A stretch of 64,000 bases of DNA, from positions 1 through 64,000 of the forward strand of contig JAKEKT010000030.1 of the NCBI GenBank assembly GCA_021495925.1, written 5' to 3'. The notes beneath the pieces were generated by a model that did no database searches, was not told the DNA's origin, and saw nothing but the letters and a program-made list of their open reading frames with translations. Position numbers and translations under genes: made by a program. Shown here piece after piece: positions 35,901-49,251 of this stretch (its first letter is position 1; the number at the start of each line of letters is the position of its first letter). This DNA is from Diplodia intermedia (taxonomy: Eukaryota; Ascomycota; Dothideomycetes; Botryosphaeriales; Botryosphaeriaceae).

Positions 35901-38900
35901 GTAATATATATATATATTTATAAAAGCTACTTAAAGAAATCTAAAAAATTACGACTAAAGATACTATCTAAAGAAAATATCTAGCTATATATTATATCTT
36001 AGTTCTCTAAGTCGGCTCTAACGCTAGAAGAAGTATCGATAAACCTAGAAATTATAATAAGATTATAAGCCGCCTTAAAAGTTAATTTTAAAATAGTGTT
36101 TTAAAACTAGAACTTCGTCGTCGCGTTAGTTAAACTAGATAATAGTAAGAAGAAGACGAAGATAATTATTAATATAGAGACGAATATAAGCGTTACTAAT
36201 AAGACTTATCTCTAAGCGGCTAGAACTACTTACTAAGCCTTAGAAACTAAGTAGCCGATATTTCTCTAAGATATTAATAAAGAGAAACTTACGAGTAGCG
36301 AGTACGTTATAATACTCTTTACTTTTAGAGCGAAAAAGAGAGAAGTATAAATAAAAGCTACTTTCTATTATAAAGTCTATTTAATCGACGACGTATAGAA
36401 AGCTCTATTAATCGAAATAAATATTTAAGGGCCGAAGAATATCGTAATCGATATTTTAAGAAGTACGCTAAGAATCGAGAGCTATTAGAGCGTAGAGATA
36501 TCTATTATTATAAAGTCTAGATTAAAGAAAACGATAAGAGAAATAAGAGTAAAGATAAGAAAGAAGACTATAATTTTACTAAGAATAGTAGCTTTTATTT
36601 ATATTAACTTTATAAAGACTTTATTTAATAATAGAGACTTCGAATATACGTCTACTTTAAAATAGTTGTAGAAGATAAGCTATATAAATCTAGAGCTAAT
36701 TATATATATCTATATTATAGACGCCGAAACGAAAGTAGTATAGCTAAAAAATAACTTTAATAAGTTAATTTATATATCGCGAAAGTAGTTAATAAAAACG
36801 ATAGTCGAGACTACTATAATATATATTTTAACTACGAACGGTCTAGATTATAAAGCCGCTAGTTTCGATATTAATCGAATAGAACTAGAGTAAGAGACGC
36901 GGCTTAAGAACGACGTAATAATATATAAAAAACTATTAATAGTAAAGACTCTAAAAAAGATTATTAATAGATATTTTATAATTTAAACTAAGAAAAACGA
37001 TTTCGTCTAGATTTTAAAAAAGAGATAGATAATTATTTTTTTAAAAGAGAACTAGAAAAGAGATACTAAATTATTTATAAAGATATACTCTATAGTAATA
37101 AGAGATCGTAAGTAGATCGATAAGACCTTTAATAAGTTATACTAGTAAGAAAAGATATACTAGATAAAGAAGTATATAATATTTAACTTCTTAGTATTCG
37201 TCGTATAAAGATAGATATATAAGAACGACTAATAGATCGAGAAGCTAAGAGTAGTAGTAAATATTCGCGGGCTAAATTAAATAATATAAAAGAATTCTTA
37301 TTCTCTACTAGTCTAGAACGATATTATTAGCGCGATAAGAGAAGCGAAATATATTATTATTATAGATATAATAACTTTCTTCTACTAATAGAAGATAAAA
37401 GAATAGAATCGATATAAGCTAATTATTAATTTATATTAAGAATAAGAGTTATTTAACGTTATAGTAATAGAATATATTAATTTAATAGTCTACGTCTAAA
37501 GATAGCTAGACTAGATTCTTTAAGAATATAGAGAGTTTATAAGAGCCTATATTAATAACTTAACTATATACGATAAGATATTAGAGAAACATCTAATTTA
37601 TCTTAATAAAATATTTTAAAAGATAGACGAGTTTAATATTATTTTAAATTTAAAGAAGAGTTTTATAAAATATTTATACGCTATCTTACTAGACTAGAAG
37701 ATAAATACTTTCGAGCTCTAGTCTATTAAAAAGAGAGTTAAAGCGCTAGTAAATATATTATTTCTAGAGACGTTAAAGAATTTAAAGTATTAGATTAAAG
37801 CGATCGAATAACTCTAATTAAGAATTCTATACTATATAAAGATTATAAAGTCTTTAACGAATTATAAGATAGCGTTACTTAAAGCTAGTCTAGTAAAGAG
37901 TAACGCTAGAAAAGCGTTTATAAGATATATAAAGATCGTACTCTTAGAGAATCGAAAGGCCGTCTATAAAGCTATTAGAGAATATCTTAGAAACTTATCT
38001 TAGCTAATTTATTATAATTTAAAACGTAGACTCTACGTAAATATAAATATATTTAAATAAGACTTCGGCGCTCTACTCTACTATATTAAGAAAGAATCGA
38101 AGCTAGACGTATAAAATAAAAAGATATAGCTATAGTCTAACGAACTAATCTAGCTAATTACTTTTCTATCGAGAGTACTAAAATTTACGAAAACGCGATA
38201 CTAGCTAATAAAACTAAAAGTAGTCGAAATCGTCTAGATACTTTAAAAGATAAAGTATATACTATATATTAGATTTAGTAAGAGTATATACTTCTTTATA
38301 AATTACTACGCGACTACTTTTATAGCGTAATACTATAATTTATAGACGATATTAGTAATAAATAAGATAAACTTAAAACTTATTATTACGAGCTAGTATA
38401 TCTTATAGTTCGACTTAAAAGTATTTTATCGATCGAGAAAGATATACTTAGTTCTAGATACTCTTAGTCGATTAATTAAAAATAGATAGAATTTAGTATC
38501 GAAGAACTTTAAGAAAATATTAGATTTAGTAGAAGTCTTCTTAATTATAATAGTAGAAATATTAGACGCGATAAAGAAAAGAATTTAATAGAACTATAAG
38601 AAGAATACTTACTAGAAGAAGATAATAGAAGTACTATTTAATATTAAGAAATAGAACGCGACGAAAGCTCGAAATAAAGCTAGAGAGAACTTAGTAAAAA
38701 TATTTACTATATAAGAATAAATAGAAGAGCTAGATTAAGAAGACGTTATAGATAATAATATAGCCCGCAAAGAAGCGAGTAATAAGAGAGCACTATCTAG
38801 ATTTAAAGAAAAGAAAGTATATTTAAAGAAGCTAAGTCTAAAGATAGTTTAGTTAGATACGCTAGAAGAGCTTAGAATTACTATAATAAAAGAAGAGAAG

Positions 38901-40735
38901 TCGTTAAAAGAGTAAATAGCTCTAATAACGAGCGCGCTAAGCGAGACGTCTAGCTAAAGAGAAGTTAAGTTAAGCTTAAATTTAGATCTAAAAGTAAAAC
39001 GTTTAGAATTAGAGAGATAAATAAGTTAACGATAAGCGCGTTAAAGATAGCTAGCTAGAGTTTTATATCTAGATAGCGTTAAGAGCGCCGAAATAAATAA
39101 GATATTAGAGATCGTATAGAGTTTAAGATTCTTTTTAAGAAATAATTTAATCTACTATATAGATCTAGAAAACGAATAATATAGACTTTATATTCTAGAA
39201 TTCGTTAAAGAAGAGATCTTCTAAATAATCTATAATAAATAATACTACGAAGAATTCTAGAGAGTTTATAATAGAATTTAAACTAATTTTCTAATTCGAA
39301 AACTAATAAAGAAGCTATACGCGTATCTTAAGTATTATTTTCTATACTAAGTTTACTCTATAAAGAGATACGCTCTATATAGAAAGCTATACTCTATTTA
39401 AGATATTATTAAATTAAGAAAAATCTAGACTATAAATTTTATCGTTAGATTATCTTTAACTTAAAAAGCGTATAATACGCTTTTAACGATTATATATAAA
39501 ATAACTAAAGAGATTCTATTAATTAAGAGAAAGAAGAACTAGATAGTAGAAGAATAAATAGAAAAGTACTCGCGAAAAGTACTAGTATATAAATAAAGGT
39601 TTTTAAGAATCTAAATTATAAATTAAGATCTAAAATTTACTTTAAAATTTTAAAAGTAAGTCTACTAAAGACTAGAGATTAAATAATATATAACGACTAC
39701 GTATTATCTCTAAGTAAACGATTAGATAGAGCGTACTAATTAAATAATAAAAATTACTATTTAATACTATATAGTATTCTTTTTAAACTTAGAGTAGATA
39801 GAGGCGATACTATATATCTAATCGTCTATAAATAACTTAATTAATATAATAACGAGTTTTACGCTAAACTAGTTACTAATAGATATAGACGCTAGAACGA
39901 ATTCTCTAATAACTATAATAGAGATATTCTAGAATTAAGAAGAAAAAAGAGACTTAATAAGACGTAAAGTCTAAGAAGTAATTATCTTTATAGTAATTAA
40001 ATAGAAGCGACGATATAATAATAAATATAAGCTATTAAGAATATAAAAGAAAGATTACATCTTCGTATAATTATATTATAGATATAAAGTAAGAGGTTAC
40101 TTCGTTAGAAAGTTTTTATATTAGAGAATCGAACTATTCTCGATTATACGTAAGATAGATAATCTAGTCTATAAGTTAAAAATACTAACGAAATAAAAGA
40201 TCTATTTAATAATATTAATCGTATATCTCGAGCTAGTATCTTAAGAATAAGACCTCTATAGAAGAAACGACTATTTAAAATTAAGTTTAATAGTAAAATA
40301 AAATATAGAGAAATCGCTATATAAGATAGCGAGACTTCTTAATAAAAGAGAAGCTATAGTTTAAAAAAAGATAGTATAAAAATATTTAGTCTAATAGAAA
40401 GACTAGAGTCTAGTCTATAATATTTAGATTACGAAGAACGCTCTAATCGAAGTAAAAAAATTAATTAAGAAGTATAATAAAAGATACTTAATAGAAAGAT
40501 AGTAAAGAAGAAGCGTAAAAGAGTAACGTACTAGAAACTAAAAGTAATATTAGAGAAGAGCGAGGCCGTAAAAAGATAAAGATAAAATCTATAGAGAAGA
40601 TCTAATTATAATAAGAAAATAATAAGAAACGTCTTATTAAAGAAAGAAAGAAATAAAAAAAGAGAAAGAAAAAGAAAAAAAAATATAAAAATAAAAGATT
40701 AAAATAAGAGAACTAAATAGAGAGTAGCGTAGTAT
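32905..40735 (+). pseudogene. X gag-pol
   Basis: Gag-like frame from about 32,905, interrupted by a solo LTR at 34,829-35,074. Protease near 36,160-36,560, with I-S-V preceded by E-T-N where D-[ST]-G is expected. RT 37,190-37,700: L-R-V-V-V-N-I-R-G-L-N, then K-Y-I-I-I-I-D-I, and the catalytic box as Y-I-N-N (37,548-37,559). RNase H tether 38,230-38,490, with L-K-L-I-I-T-S-(W)-Y-I and F-D-L-K-V-F-Y-R. Integrase about 39,130-39,650 (Y-Y-E-E-F-(Q)-R where H-H-E-G-F is expected, then I-N-F-I-V-R-L for M-D-F-I-V-G-L). Chromodomain 40,310-40,470 (Y-K-I-A-R-L-L-N-K-R, K-Y-L-V-(Q)-(W)-K-D). A lysine-rich tail ends near 40,735. The RT family resembles widespread fungal Gypsy elements with Y-P-L-P-L-Q. 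Confidence 0.85.
34829..35074 (-). repeat. solo LTR inserted in X gag
   Basis: 246 bp in reverse orientation, flanked on both sides by ATAAC (34,824-34,828 and 35,075-35,079). Element Y at about 45,925 has the uninterrupted site, with a single copy of the duplicated bases. It is a remnant of an X/Y/Z-family insertion that lost its interior by recombination between LTRs. Confidence 0.95.
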
Positions 40736-41035
40736 AATTTTTTATTTTTTTTTTATTTATCTTATATAAAGAAGTTTAGTAATCTATTTTATTTTTATTT
40801 TTCTTTCGCCTTCTATTATCTTTATAGAAAATTCTACGCCTTCTTAAAATAAAAGTCGCGCGCGAAGAGATAGCGGCGTAAGTAATTTAGTAAAGCGTAA
40901 GTTATATATATAACGCGTCTATAATAATAATATCGTCTAACGATCGCGTTTCGCGTCGAGAGCTAGCCGATAAATACTAATATAAAACGCGATCTACGCT
41001 ATAGCTACTACTTTATTATAAGAAACCGATAGTAG
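40736..41035. other. X spacer between pol and third frame
   Basis: About 300 bases. A purine-rich tract (40,610-40,700) ends pol and is followed by a T-rich run (40,736-40,765), then sequence with many CpG left. The same piece exists in Y (63,236-63,535) and Z (51,868-52,160). Confidence 0.6.
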
Positions 41036-43385
41036 ATGTCGAACTAAGACTAGAAAGTAATAATAATTAGACGTCTAACTAAGAAGATTAAGAAACGAAA
41101 GTAACTATACGATTAATACTAGCTCGCGGTCGCTCTAGCGAAGTCGATTATAGTAATTCTTAAGTACTTCTACTTTAATATCGTAGACCGCCTTAAGTAG
41201 AATACGATTATTAAAGCCGGCTATAATACCTTCGCTATCTTAAACTAGAACTAGGCCATCTAGAAATTTCTAAATTACTATTACGTAAACGAAATCGCGA
41301 TCTTTTAGCGAAATTGATATCTCTAGAACTCTTAATTCGATTAGAATAAATAGTCTTCTTAGCTATTAAAGAACGCTAAGTTTTAAGAAGTACTTAATAC
41401 GATCGTAGTAGTAGTCGAAAACTAGTCTAAGCGGTTAAACATCTTAGACGAAAAGTATAACTCGAAATTCTTAAGCGACGACGAGTTCTAAAGCGCGTAG
41501 CCCGACGTAAAATAGATTTCTAACGTTAATAAGACTACTTCGAGTATAGAGTCTAAATTAAGCTTATCTAGTAGCTACGACTCTTTCTACTCTAAGTCGA
41601 AAAATAACTCGTCGCTCGAGTCGAAATAGCTCTCTATAATATTAGTTACGAGGGAATTTACGTTTTCTAAGTAGATCTTCGAAAACGCCTATAAATCTTC
41701 GATTATAAGAAGCTCGTAAGTAAAGATATTTAAGTACTTTATAAATATTACGAAGATAGCGAACTATCTAGTATACGATATTCTAATAAGAGTTTCGATT
41801 AGCTATTTATCGCTAGTCTACGTTCTTCTATCGTCGAATCTAGTATATTAACTTCTATGCCTAGTCGATACTACTAAGGCGCTTAATTCTAGAGTATTAT
41901 ATATCTACTAGCTAACGAACTTTAATATAAAGAATAACCTCGTTAAGAACGTAGAGTTATAAGAAGCGCCGGCTCTTATTAAGCGAGATAATAATATAAT
42001 TAAGTTCGAAGCTATTAATACTTACGTATTTATAGACGTAGTTAAAGTAGAGAACGTCTTAGTCGATGTTAACGTTACTCGCGTCGCTAAGCTATAGATT
42101 AATAAGGCGGGTAAAGAAAAGAGCTTTTACGTAATAATAGATAACGATTCGAATATTATTAATATAGTTAGCTATTCTTTTAAGCTCGATTATAAGCGGT
42201 AGGACTAGACGGTTCTATATACTAAGAAGTAGTAGGCGAAATATTAAAGATATAAGAACGGGCGAATATTCGTTAAGCTATACTAATAGTTCGATACTTA
42301 TTTCGTTAAGTAGTCTTATAAGTAGACGGTTACTAAGGCGAAGAAGACGGGCTATATATCTCTATTAAATACTTTTAACTTAGTAAAACTACTTTTAAAG
42401 AGAAGAATTAAAAGCTCGAACTAGATCTCTATCTACTTTAAATTCGATAAGGCGATAGATATAAACGATTTCTTTAGACTAAATACTCTTTCTTAGAATA
42501 CTTTTACGATATATAGAGTCGTTATAGTAGATAATTTAACTAAGTTCTTTACTATAGTATTCGAGTTTCGAAAGTAGATTCGTAATAACGGCGGTAAAAC
42601 CGCTACCGCGATCTAGCTAAATACGACCCACGCGATATATAGCGCGGAGAAGATTAACGAGAACGCGAATAATTTTAAGAAGGCGACTAGAATAAAGAAG
42701 ATTACGATAAAGAAGTTTATAGTAATAGCGAAGAATATCGCCGGCCGTATTATAATTCTAGATACTATAAACTTAAAAACTAACGTATAAGAATAAAGTT
42801 CTTTCGATCTATTATTAAGCCCGCTAGATTATAAGAGAAATATAAGAATAATAACTAGAATACTATCTTATACGTTAAGAGCCGAAGTAAAAACTAAGGC
42901 TTAGTCTAGTATACTAGATATTAGTACGTAAAAGTAACGCGGCGTAACTAGTAAATCGCCGATTAACGAATTAAAGAATTATAGAATCTTATAATTCGCT
43001 TTATAAGTTATAGCGTAGATTAATAAAGTCTATAAGAAAAATATAAACGCGATAGCGAGGCTCGTAAGAGAAGTACTAGTTAATATAAATACGAGAGTAG
43101 TAGCGCTAATTAAGATTCTAGAGAAATAAGACGCTTTAGCTAAAGCCCTTAGTATAGTATAGAAAATTACGCGAGGATCGAAGGCCACTATCTATAAGAT
43201 AAAGAGAAGCACGTAAACTATAGAGTAAAATATATTTCGTACGATAAGAAATATAGGCGACGTTACCGCGCTCTATAGCGAGCGTCTAATCGATAATAAA
43301 ATACGCTAAATTCTTAAAGCCGGCGTAAGTCTAAATAGTAAGAGACCCGTTTTATAAGTTCTAAAGAAATCGAGAGGTTAGCTAA
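41036..43385 (+). pseudogene. X third reading frame (ORF3), truncated
   Basis: Begins ATG-TCG-AAC at 41,036, in the same orientation as pol, and matches the Z frame that starts M-P-N. It is cut at 43,385 by the Y LTR, losing the last part. Many in-frame TAA/TAG. See the Z copy for content. Function unknown. Confidence 0.58.
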
Positions 43386-43631
43386 TATTATAATTTAAAT
43401 TAGAAGACGAGAATCTAGTTATAAGATTATCTAATAAGATTTCGTTCTCGAATTAGAGGTTAGAATCGAAATCTCGGATCGAGTTCTTAGAATTAAAATC
43501 TTAGAATCGAGATCTTATTTAGATAGCTATAAGATAGATAGTTAGAATCGCGTTTCTTTAGAATACGATCTCTAGATATTATTATACTATAAGATTTTTA
43601 TTATTATCTTTTACTAGTTATAATCGCTATA
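43386..43631 (+). repeat. 5' LTR of Y
   Basis: 246 bp, TATTATAATT...ATCGCTATA, followed by the same AATAGTAGCTAAAAGC as in X. Preceded by GCTAA, which fits an insertion into X. Confidence 0.92.
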
Positions 43632-44009
43632 AATAGTAGCTAAAAGCTAAAAACTTATAAAAAGAGCTTTTAAACTACTAGATATATAGTCGCTAGACTC
43701 GCGAGCGCCCTTAGACTATACTAGAACTTATATTCGCTAGCGAATCTACGAACTCTATCGATGCTTTCGTATTTTAGATAAGCCTCTATTATAACTAGAG
43801 AAATAAGAGCTAATAAGAGAGCTATATATAGTTAAGCGAAGTCTCTTCGCGGTTTAACTTATAGTTACTTCGATTTCTAGCGTTTCGTTCCGCCCGACCG
43901 TAAAACGCTACGCGAAGCTAGCTTAGAAAGAAAAGAGCGTCCGCTATATAAAATAAAAAGAGTAAGTATAAGCTTTAATAACTTTCTTAGTAGTCGTTAA
44001 AGAGAAAGA

Positions 44010-47000
44010 CGGCCCTACGAGCTAGTCTTCTAACGAATTATCTATTTAGACTTATCTTCTCGTCTTAGCTAATCTAGATTAACTAATACTAGAGATATCG
44101 AAGCTCTTAATTTATACGACGTATAGTTTAAGAGACTTCGCCGACGAGAGCGAAAGAAACTAGAAGATCTTAATAGCGGCGGCTATCGAAGACGCTCTAT
44201 CGGCGGCGGTCGCTATTACTAAAACGTACGAGAGGCGAAGCCTATCTAAGCTTTAGTAGATAAAGAGTTATACGAGATAGTCGCGAATATCTACGAACGT
44301 AGTACTAGTAATCTAGTATTTACTTAACTAGAATATTAAGATTAACGATAGAAAGTTAATTTAGTCGACTATAAAAGCGTTTATAAAAGCCGTTAAGAAG
44401 ATTCTTAATTAGATAGACTTTAAGAAATAATTCTCGAAGTACTAACGTGTTAAGAATTAAAGAAAAGAGTAGACTAAGAAGTAGATTATCGTCTAGAAGT
44501 TAAGAACGAAAGAACTAGTACTAATATAGCTATTATCGAGTTAGAAAACCGACGTATAAAGAGCGAACTAAAATAATTAAGAAGAGCTTTTAAACGCTAA
44601 AAGTCTACTAGCGTTAGTCTACTTAAAGACTCTTTCGTTTTATTTAAAAAGAGAGTACTTAGACTAGAGAATCTAGAGAATTTAGAATTAAGTCTAATCT
44701 TTTTATTTAATAGTCTTTAAATTAGTAAGTTCTTTTAAGCTAGTCTAGATAGCGTTTAAGCCTTCTTAGTAGTAACTAACTAAGATATCGAGACTATCGT
44801 TAGAGATAATCGAGTTTTCGATATCTAAGAATTCTATAGCTTAATAAAGAAAAAATTCGATAGCGGGTTCGAGCTACGAATCGTTAGAGAAGATGTTTAA
44901 TAAAAAGTAGATATATAGACTAATAAAGAAGACGCGAGAGAAAGTCTTAAAAGAAGTAAAAGTTATACTAACTTCTCTTTCTAACGAATAAATTAGTATA
45001 CTACTTAATAAGATCGGGGAGATCTCGAAGAAGGCCGCTAACGAAGTAATCTTAGAAGCTAAAAGAATAGAACGTCTTATTAGAGTAGACCTACTATTAA
45101 AGTAGCTATTTTCTTTTAAGTAAGAGTAGCGAGAGAGGCCTATCTAAGTCGAGATACTCGATAGTTATAATAATAGTAGAAGTAATAACTCGAGAATATA
45201 AAGAAGAGAGAGAGAAAAAAAGTCGAATAGTAATTTAAGCTTAGACGAAAGTTTTAACGATAAGTAGAGTAAGAGAAATCGTAATTAACGTAGCGCTTAT
45301 TTAGAGAATAATAATTCTTTAAAGAATAATCTAGAGGCTATATTAGTAAAAATTCTTTATAAGAAGAAAAAGAAAAATTCTAAGAATCGATAATAAAGTA
45401 TAATAGACGCTAAGTTAGATTTTAAGAAGAGTAAATAAGACTAGCGTTTTCGCTCTAAGAATATAAGATATTTCGATTTCTTTATAAAGCTAAGAGACTA
45501 CGACGATAATAATATAATTAAGAGAAAAGATAAGCTCTTTTATTAAAACGTAAGATAATTTATTAAGACGATTAAATTAAAACTATTCTTTATCTCTAGC
45601 GACGTAGTTAGAAGAAACGTTTATAAATATCTAAGAGATACGACGTAAGCTTAATATACTAGTTAACTCTTCGTAAAGAAAAGAAAATTCTTATAGAAAG
45701 ATAAAGAAGTTCGAAGATAGACTAAAGAGCTTATTTCGCGGTTTCGTAAACGTCTATTAAAGACGTAAAGAGAGTTATAGAGAAAATCTTTTAAATTTCG
45801 CGAAGTTCGAGACGAACGATTAGTAGAAAGATTTATTATAGACGTTATACGCTTAGTAAAGAACGCCGATATTACTACTACGAAAGATTAGTTACTATAA
45901 GCTTACGAGAGAATTAACGTATAGTTATAATAAAATCTAAAGGCCTCTTTAAGTATAACTATCGTAGATAGATATATTCGACGGGCGAAAGACTAGTACA
46001 TTCTATAAACTAATCTAGCGGCGAAAAGCGATAGATAGTCTAAGAAGATAAAAAGATCTAGAGAATAGAAGAACTCTAAATATAGCGAGCGCGCGAAGAG
46101 AAAAGACGATTATAATTATAATTATTAGAAGAAGAATTATAATAGTCGATTTTAAAAAGAAGATAAAGAAGAGCGAAATCGCTCTAAAAACGTCTTCTAA
46201 GTAAGTAACTAAGATTAGCGCGATCGTTCTAGAAACGCCTAGCGAAAGAACGACTATAAACGACGATCGTATTAACTATATAATAGAAATTTTTTAAGAG
46301 AGAGAAACCGCTCGCGTAAGAAGAATTATTTTAGAAAGAGAGTCTAATTAAGAGAAAAAAATTATAATAGATTAAGAAATAAAAATAAAGATAGAAATAG
46401 TCGAAATATTAGAAAGAAGCCTATAACGTATTATATTAATACGAAAAATAAGAACTCTATCGTAGAGTAGAGCTTCTTTAAGAAGAAATAGAAAGCTACT
46501 AACGAGTAAGTCTAGAAAGAGAATTCCGCGAGCTTCGACTTAGACTATACGTAAGAATACGTACGCTTTTTATAAACTATTCTAAAGACGCTACTAGTAT
46601 CTAACTATTATATAAAGATAGTAGTTCTATCGAAACTAAAAGCGAATGTGCCGAAGAATATAAAGAGAGAATTAAAAAAGAAATCTTAAGAATAAAGCGC
46701 TAACGGCGAGTATTATTATAAAGAATATAACGCTACTTAGCTATCTAGAAATATAATATATACGTATATTCGCGAAAGCTACTTAAAGAGATCTAGAAAA
46801 TTACGACTAAAGATATCGTCTAAAGAAAGTATCTAGCTATATATCGTATCTTAACTCTCTAAGTCGGCTCTAACGCTAGAAGAAGCATCGATAGACTCGA
46901 AAATTATAATAAGATTATAAGTCGTCTCGAAAGTTAATCTTAAAATAGCGTTTTAAAACTAGAACTTCGTCGTCGCGTTAGCTAAACTAGATAATAGTAA

Positions 47001-48728
47001 GAAGAAGGCGAAGATAATTATTAATATAGAAGCGAATATAAGCGTTATTAATAAGTCTTATCTCTAAGCGGCCGAAACTACTTACTAAGCCTTAGAAACT
47101 AAGTAGCCGATATCTCTTTAAGATATTAATAGAGAGAAACTTACGAGTAGCGAGTACGTTATAATATTCTTTACTTTTAGAGCGAAAAAGAAAGAAGTAT
47201 AGATAAAAGCTACTTTCTATCGCGAAGTCTATTTAATCGACGACGTATAGAGAGCTCTATTAATCGAAATAAATATCTAAGAGTCGAAGAATATTATAAT
47301 CGATACTCTAAGAAGTACGCTAAGAATTAAGAGCTATTAGAGCGTAGAGATATCTATTATTATAAAGTCTAGATTAAAGAGAACGATAAGAGAAATAAAA
47401 GTAAAGATAAGAAAGAAGACTATAATTTCGCTAAGAATAATAGCTTTCGTTTATATTAACTTTATAAAGGCTCTATCTAATAATAGAGACTTCGAATATA
47501 CGTCTACTTTAAAATAGCCGTAGAAGATAAGCTATACGAATCTAGAGTTAATCGCGTATGCCTATATTATAAACGTCGAAACGAAAGTAGTATAGCTAAG
47601 AAACGACTTCGATAAGTTAATTTATATATCGCGAAAGTAGTTAATAGAAACGATAGCCGAGGCTATTATAGTACGTATCTTAACTACGAACGGTCTAAAT
47701 TATAGAGCCGCTAGTTTCGATATCGATCGAATAGAACTAGAGTAAGAGACGCGGCTTAAGAATAACGTAATAATATACGAAGAACTATCGACGGTAAAGG
47801 CCTTAAAAAAGATTATTAATAAATATTCTATAATCTAAATCGAGAAAAACGATTTCGTCTAGATTTTAAAGAAGAGATAGATAATTATCTCTTTAAAAGA
47901 GAACTAGAAAAGAGATACTAAATTATTTATAAAGATATATCTTATAATAATAAGAGATCGCGAGTAGATCGATAAGACCTTCGATAAGTTATACTAGTAA
48001 GAAAAGATATACTAGATAAAGAAGTATATAGTATTCGGCTTTTTAGTATTCGTCGCATAAAGATAAATATATAAGAACGGCTAATAGATCGAGAAGCTAA
48101 GAGTAGTAGTAGATATTCGCGAGCTAAATTAAATAATATAAAAGAATTCTTACTTTCTACTAGTCTAGAACGATATTATTAGCGCGATAAGAGAAGCGAA
48201 ATATATTATTATTATAGATATAACGGCTTTCTTCTACTAATAGAAGATAAAAGAATAGAATCGATATAAGCTAATTATTAATTTATATTAAGAATAAGAG
48301 TCGTTTAACGTCGTAGTAATAAGATATATTAATTCGATAGCCTACGTTTAAAGATAGCTAAACTAGATCCTTTAAGAATATAGAGAGTTTACGAGGGTCT
48401 ATATTAATAACTTAATCGTATATAATAAGACGTTAGAGAAATATCTAATTTATCTCGATAAGATATTTCGAAAGATAGACGAGTTTAATATTACTCTAAA
48501 TCTAAAGAAGAGTTTCGTAGAATATCTATACGCTATCTTACTAGGCTAGAAGGTAAATACTTTTAAGCTTTAGTTTATCGAAGAGAGGGCTAAAGCGCTA
48601 GTAGATATATCGTTCTTAGAGACGTTAAAGAATTTAGAGTATTAGATTAGAGCGACCGAATAACTCTAATTAAGAATTTTATACTATATAAAGATCGTAA
48701 AGCCTTTAATAAATTATAAGACGACGTT
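44010..48728 (+). pseudogene. Y gag and pol, first part (Gag, protease, RT)
   Basis: Gag frame from about 44,010. Protease region about 47,000-47,400: N-I-E-A-N-I-S-V-I, then L-T-S-S-E-Y-V-I-I and R-A-L-L-I-E-I-N-I. RT 48,030-48,700: K-N-G-stop-stop-I-E-K-L-R-V-V-V-D-I-R, D-I-T-A-F-F-Y, catalytic box Y-I-N-N (48,400-48,411), then L-N-L-K-K-S-F-V-E-Y. Stops are TAA/TAG. Coding is interrupted by the reverse LTR of Z at 48,729. Confidence 0.85.
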
Positions 48729-48974
48729 TATAGCGATTATAACTAGTAAAAGATAATGATAAAAATCTTATAGTATAATAATGTCTAGAGATCGTGTTCC
48801 GAAGGAACGCGATTCTAACTATCTATCTCGTAGCTATCTAAACGGGATCTCGATTCTAAGATCCCGATTCTAAGAATCCGATCCGGGATCCCGATCCTAA
48901 CCTCTAATTCGGAAACGGGATCTTATTAGATAATCCCGTAACTAGATTCTCGTCTTTCGATCCGAATCGTAACA
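48729..48974 (-). repeat. 3' LTR of Z
   Basis: 246 bp; on the minus strand starts TGTTACGATTCGGATCG. Just before it in element orientation lies CCCCGAAAGA, a short candidate polypurine tract. Confidence 0.93.
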
Positions 48975-49251
48975 TCTTTCGGGGTTCGATTTAATAAATC
49001 TCGATTCGTTATTATCTCTTCGAATCGGTAAGAGTAGATATAGTAGAAGAAGAAAAGAAAGAAATTAATTTTCTATTTTTATTCTTCGATATATAGTAGT
49101 TCTCTTACTGCCATTACTCGCTTCGCTAAAGAAAAAGAAAAAAAAGAAGAAAGAAACTAAAGAAAATAAATTTTCTTCTCTAGATACGTAGAAGTCTATC
49201 TTCTACTATTATCGGTCTTATAATCGCGATCGCTATAAGAAAAGACAAAGA
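48975..49251. other. Z 3' untranslated region
   Basis: Between the apparent end of the third frame and the 3' LTR. Pyrimidine/purine-rich runs near 49,040-49,175, otherwise no feature. Confidence 0.5.

Larger units (their letters stand above)
32283..43385 (+). mobile_element. Gypsy chromovirus-type element X, cut off near its 3' end by Y
   Basis: 5' LTR of 246 bp, then 10,857 bp of internal sequence that includes a solo LTR with its duplication (251 bp). It is collinear with Z read on the minus strand. Z has 11,150 bp between LTRs; X stops where Z still has about 545 bp to go, exactly at the start of the Y LTR. The five bases before that point (GCTAA) match Z's GCTAG, so X was most likely split by insertion of Y and continues beyond the window. 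An alternative is two elements sharing one LTR with a deletion. Confidence 0.85.

Noticed and set aside
43386..43631. X and Y as a tandem pair sharing one LTR through recombination
   Set aside because: Would also need a deletion of about 545 bp ending exactly at the LTR; nested insertion needs a single event. Kept as the alternative to test.
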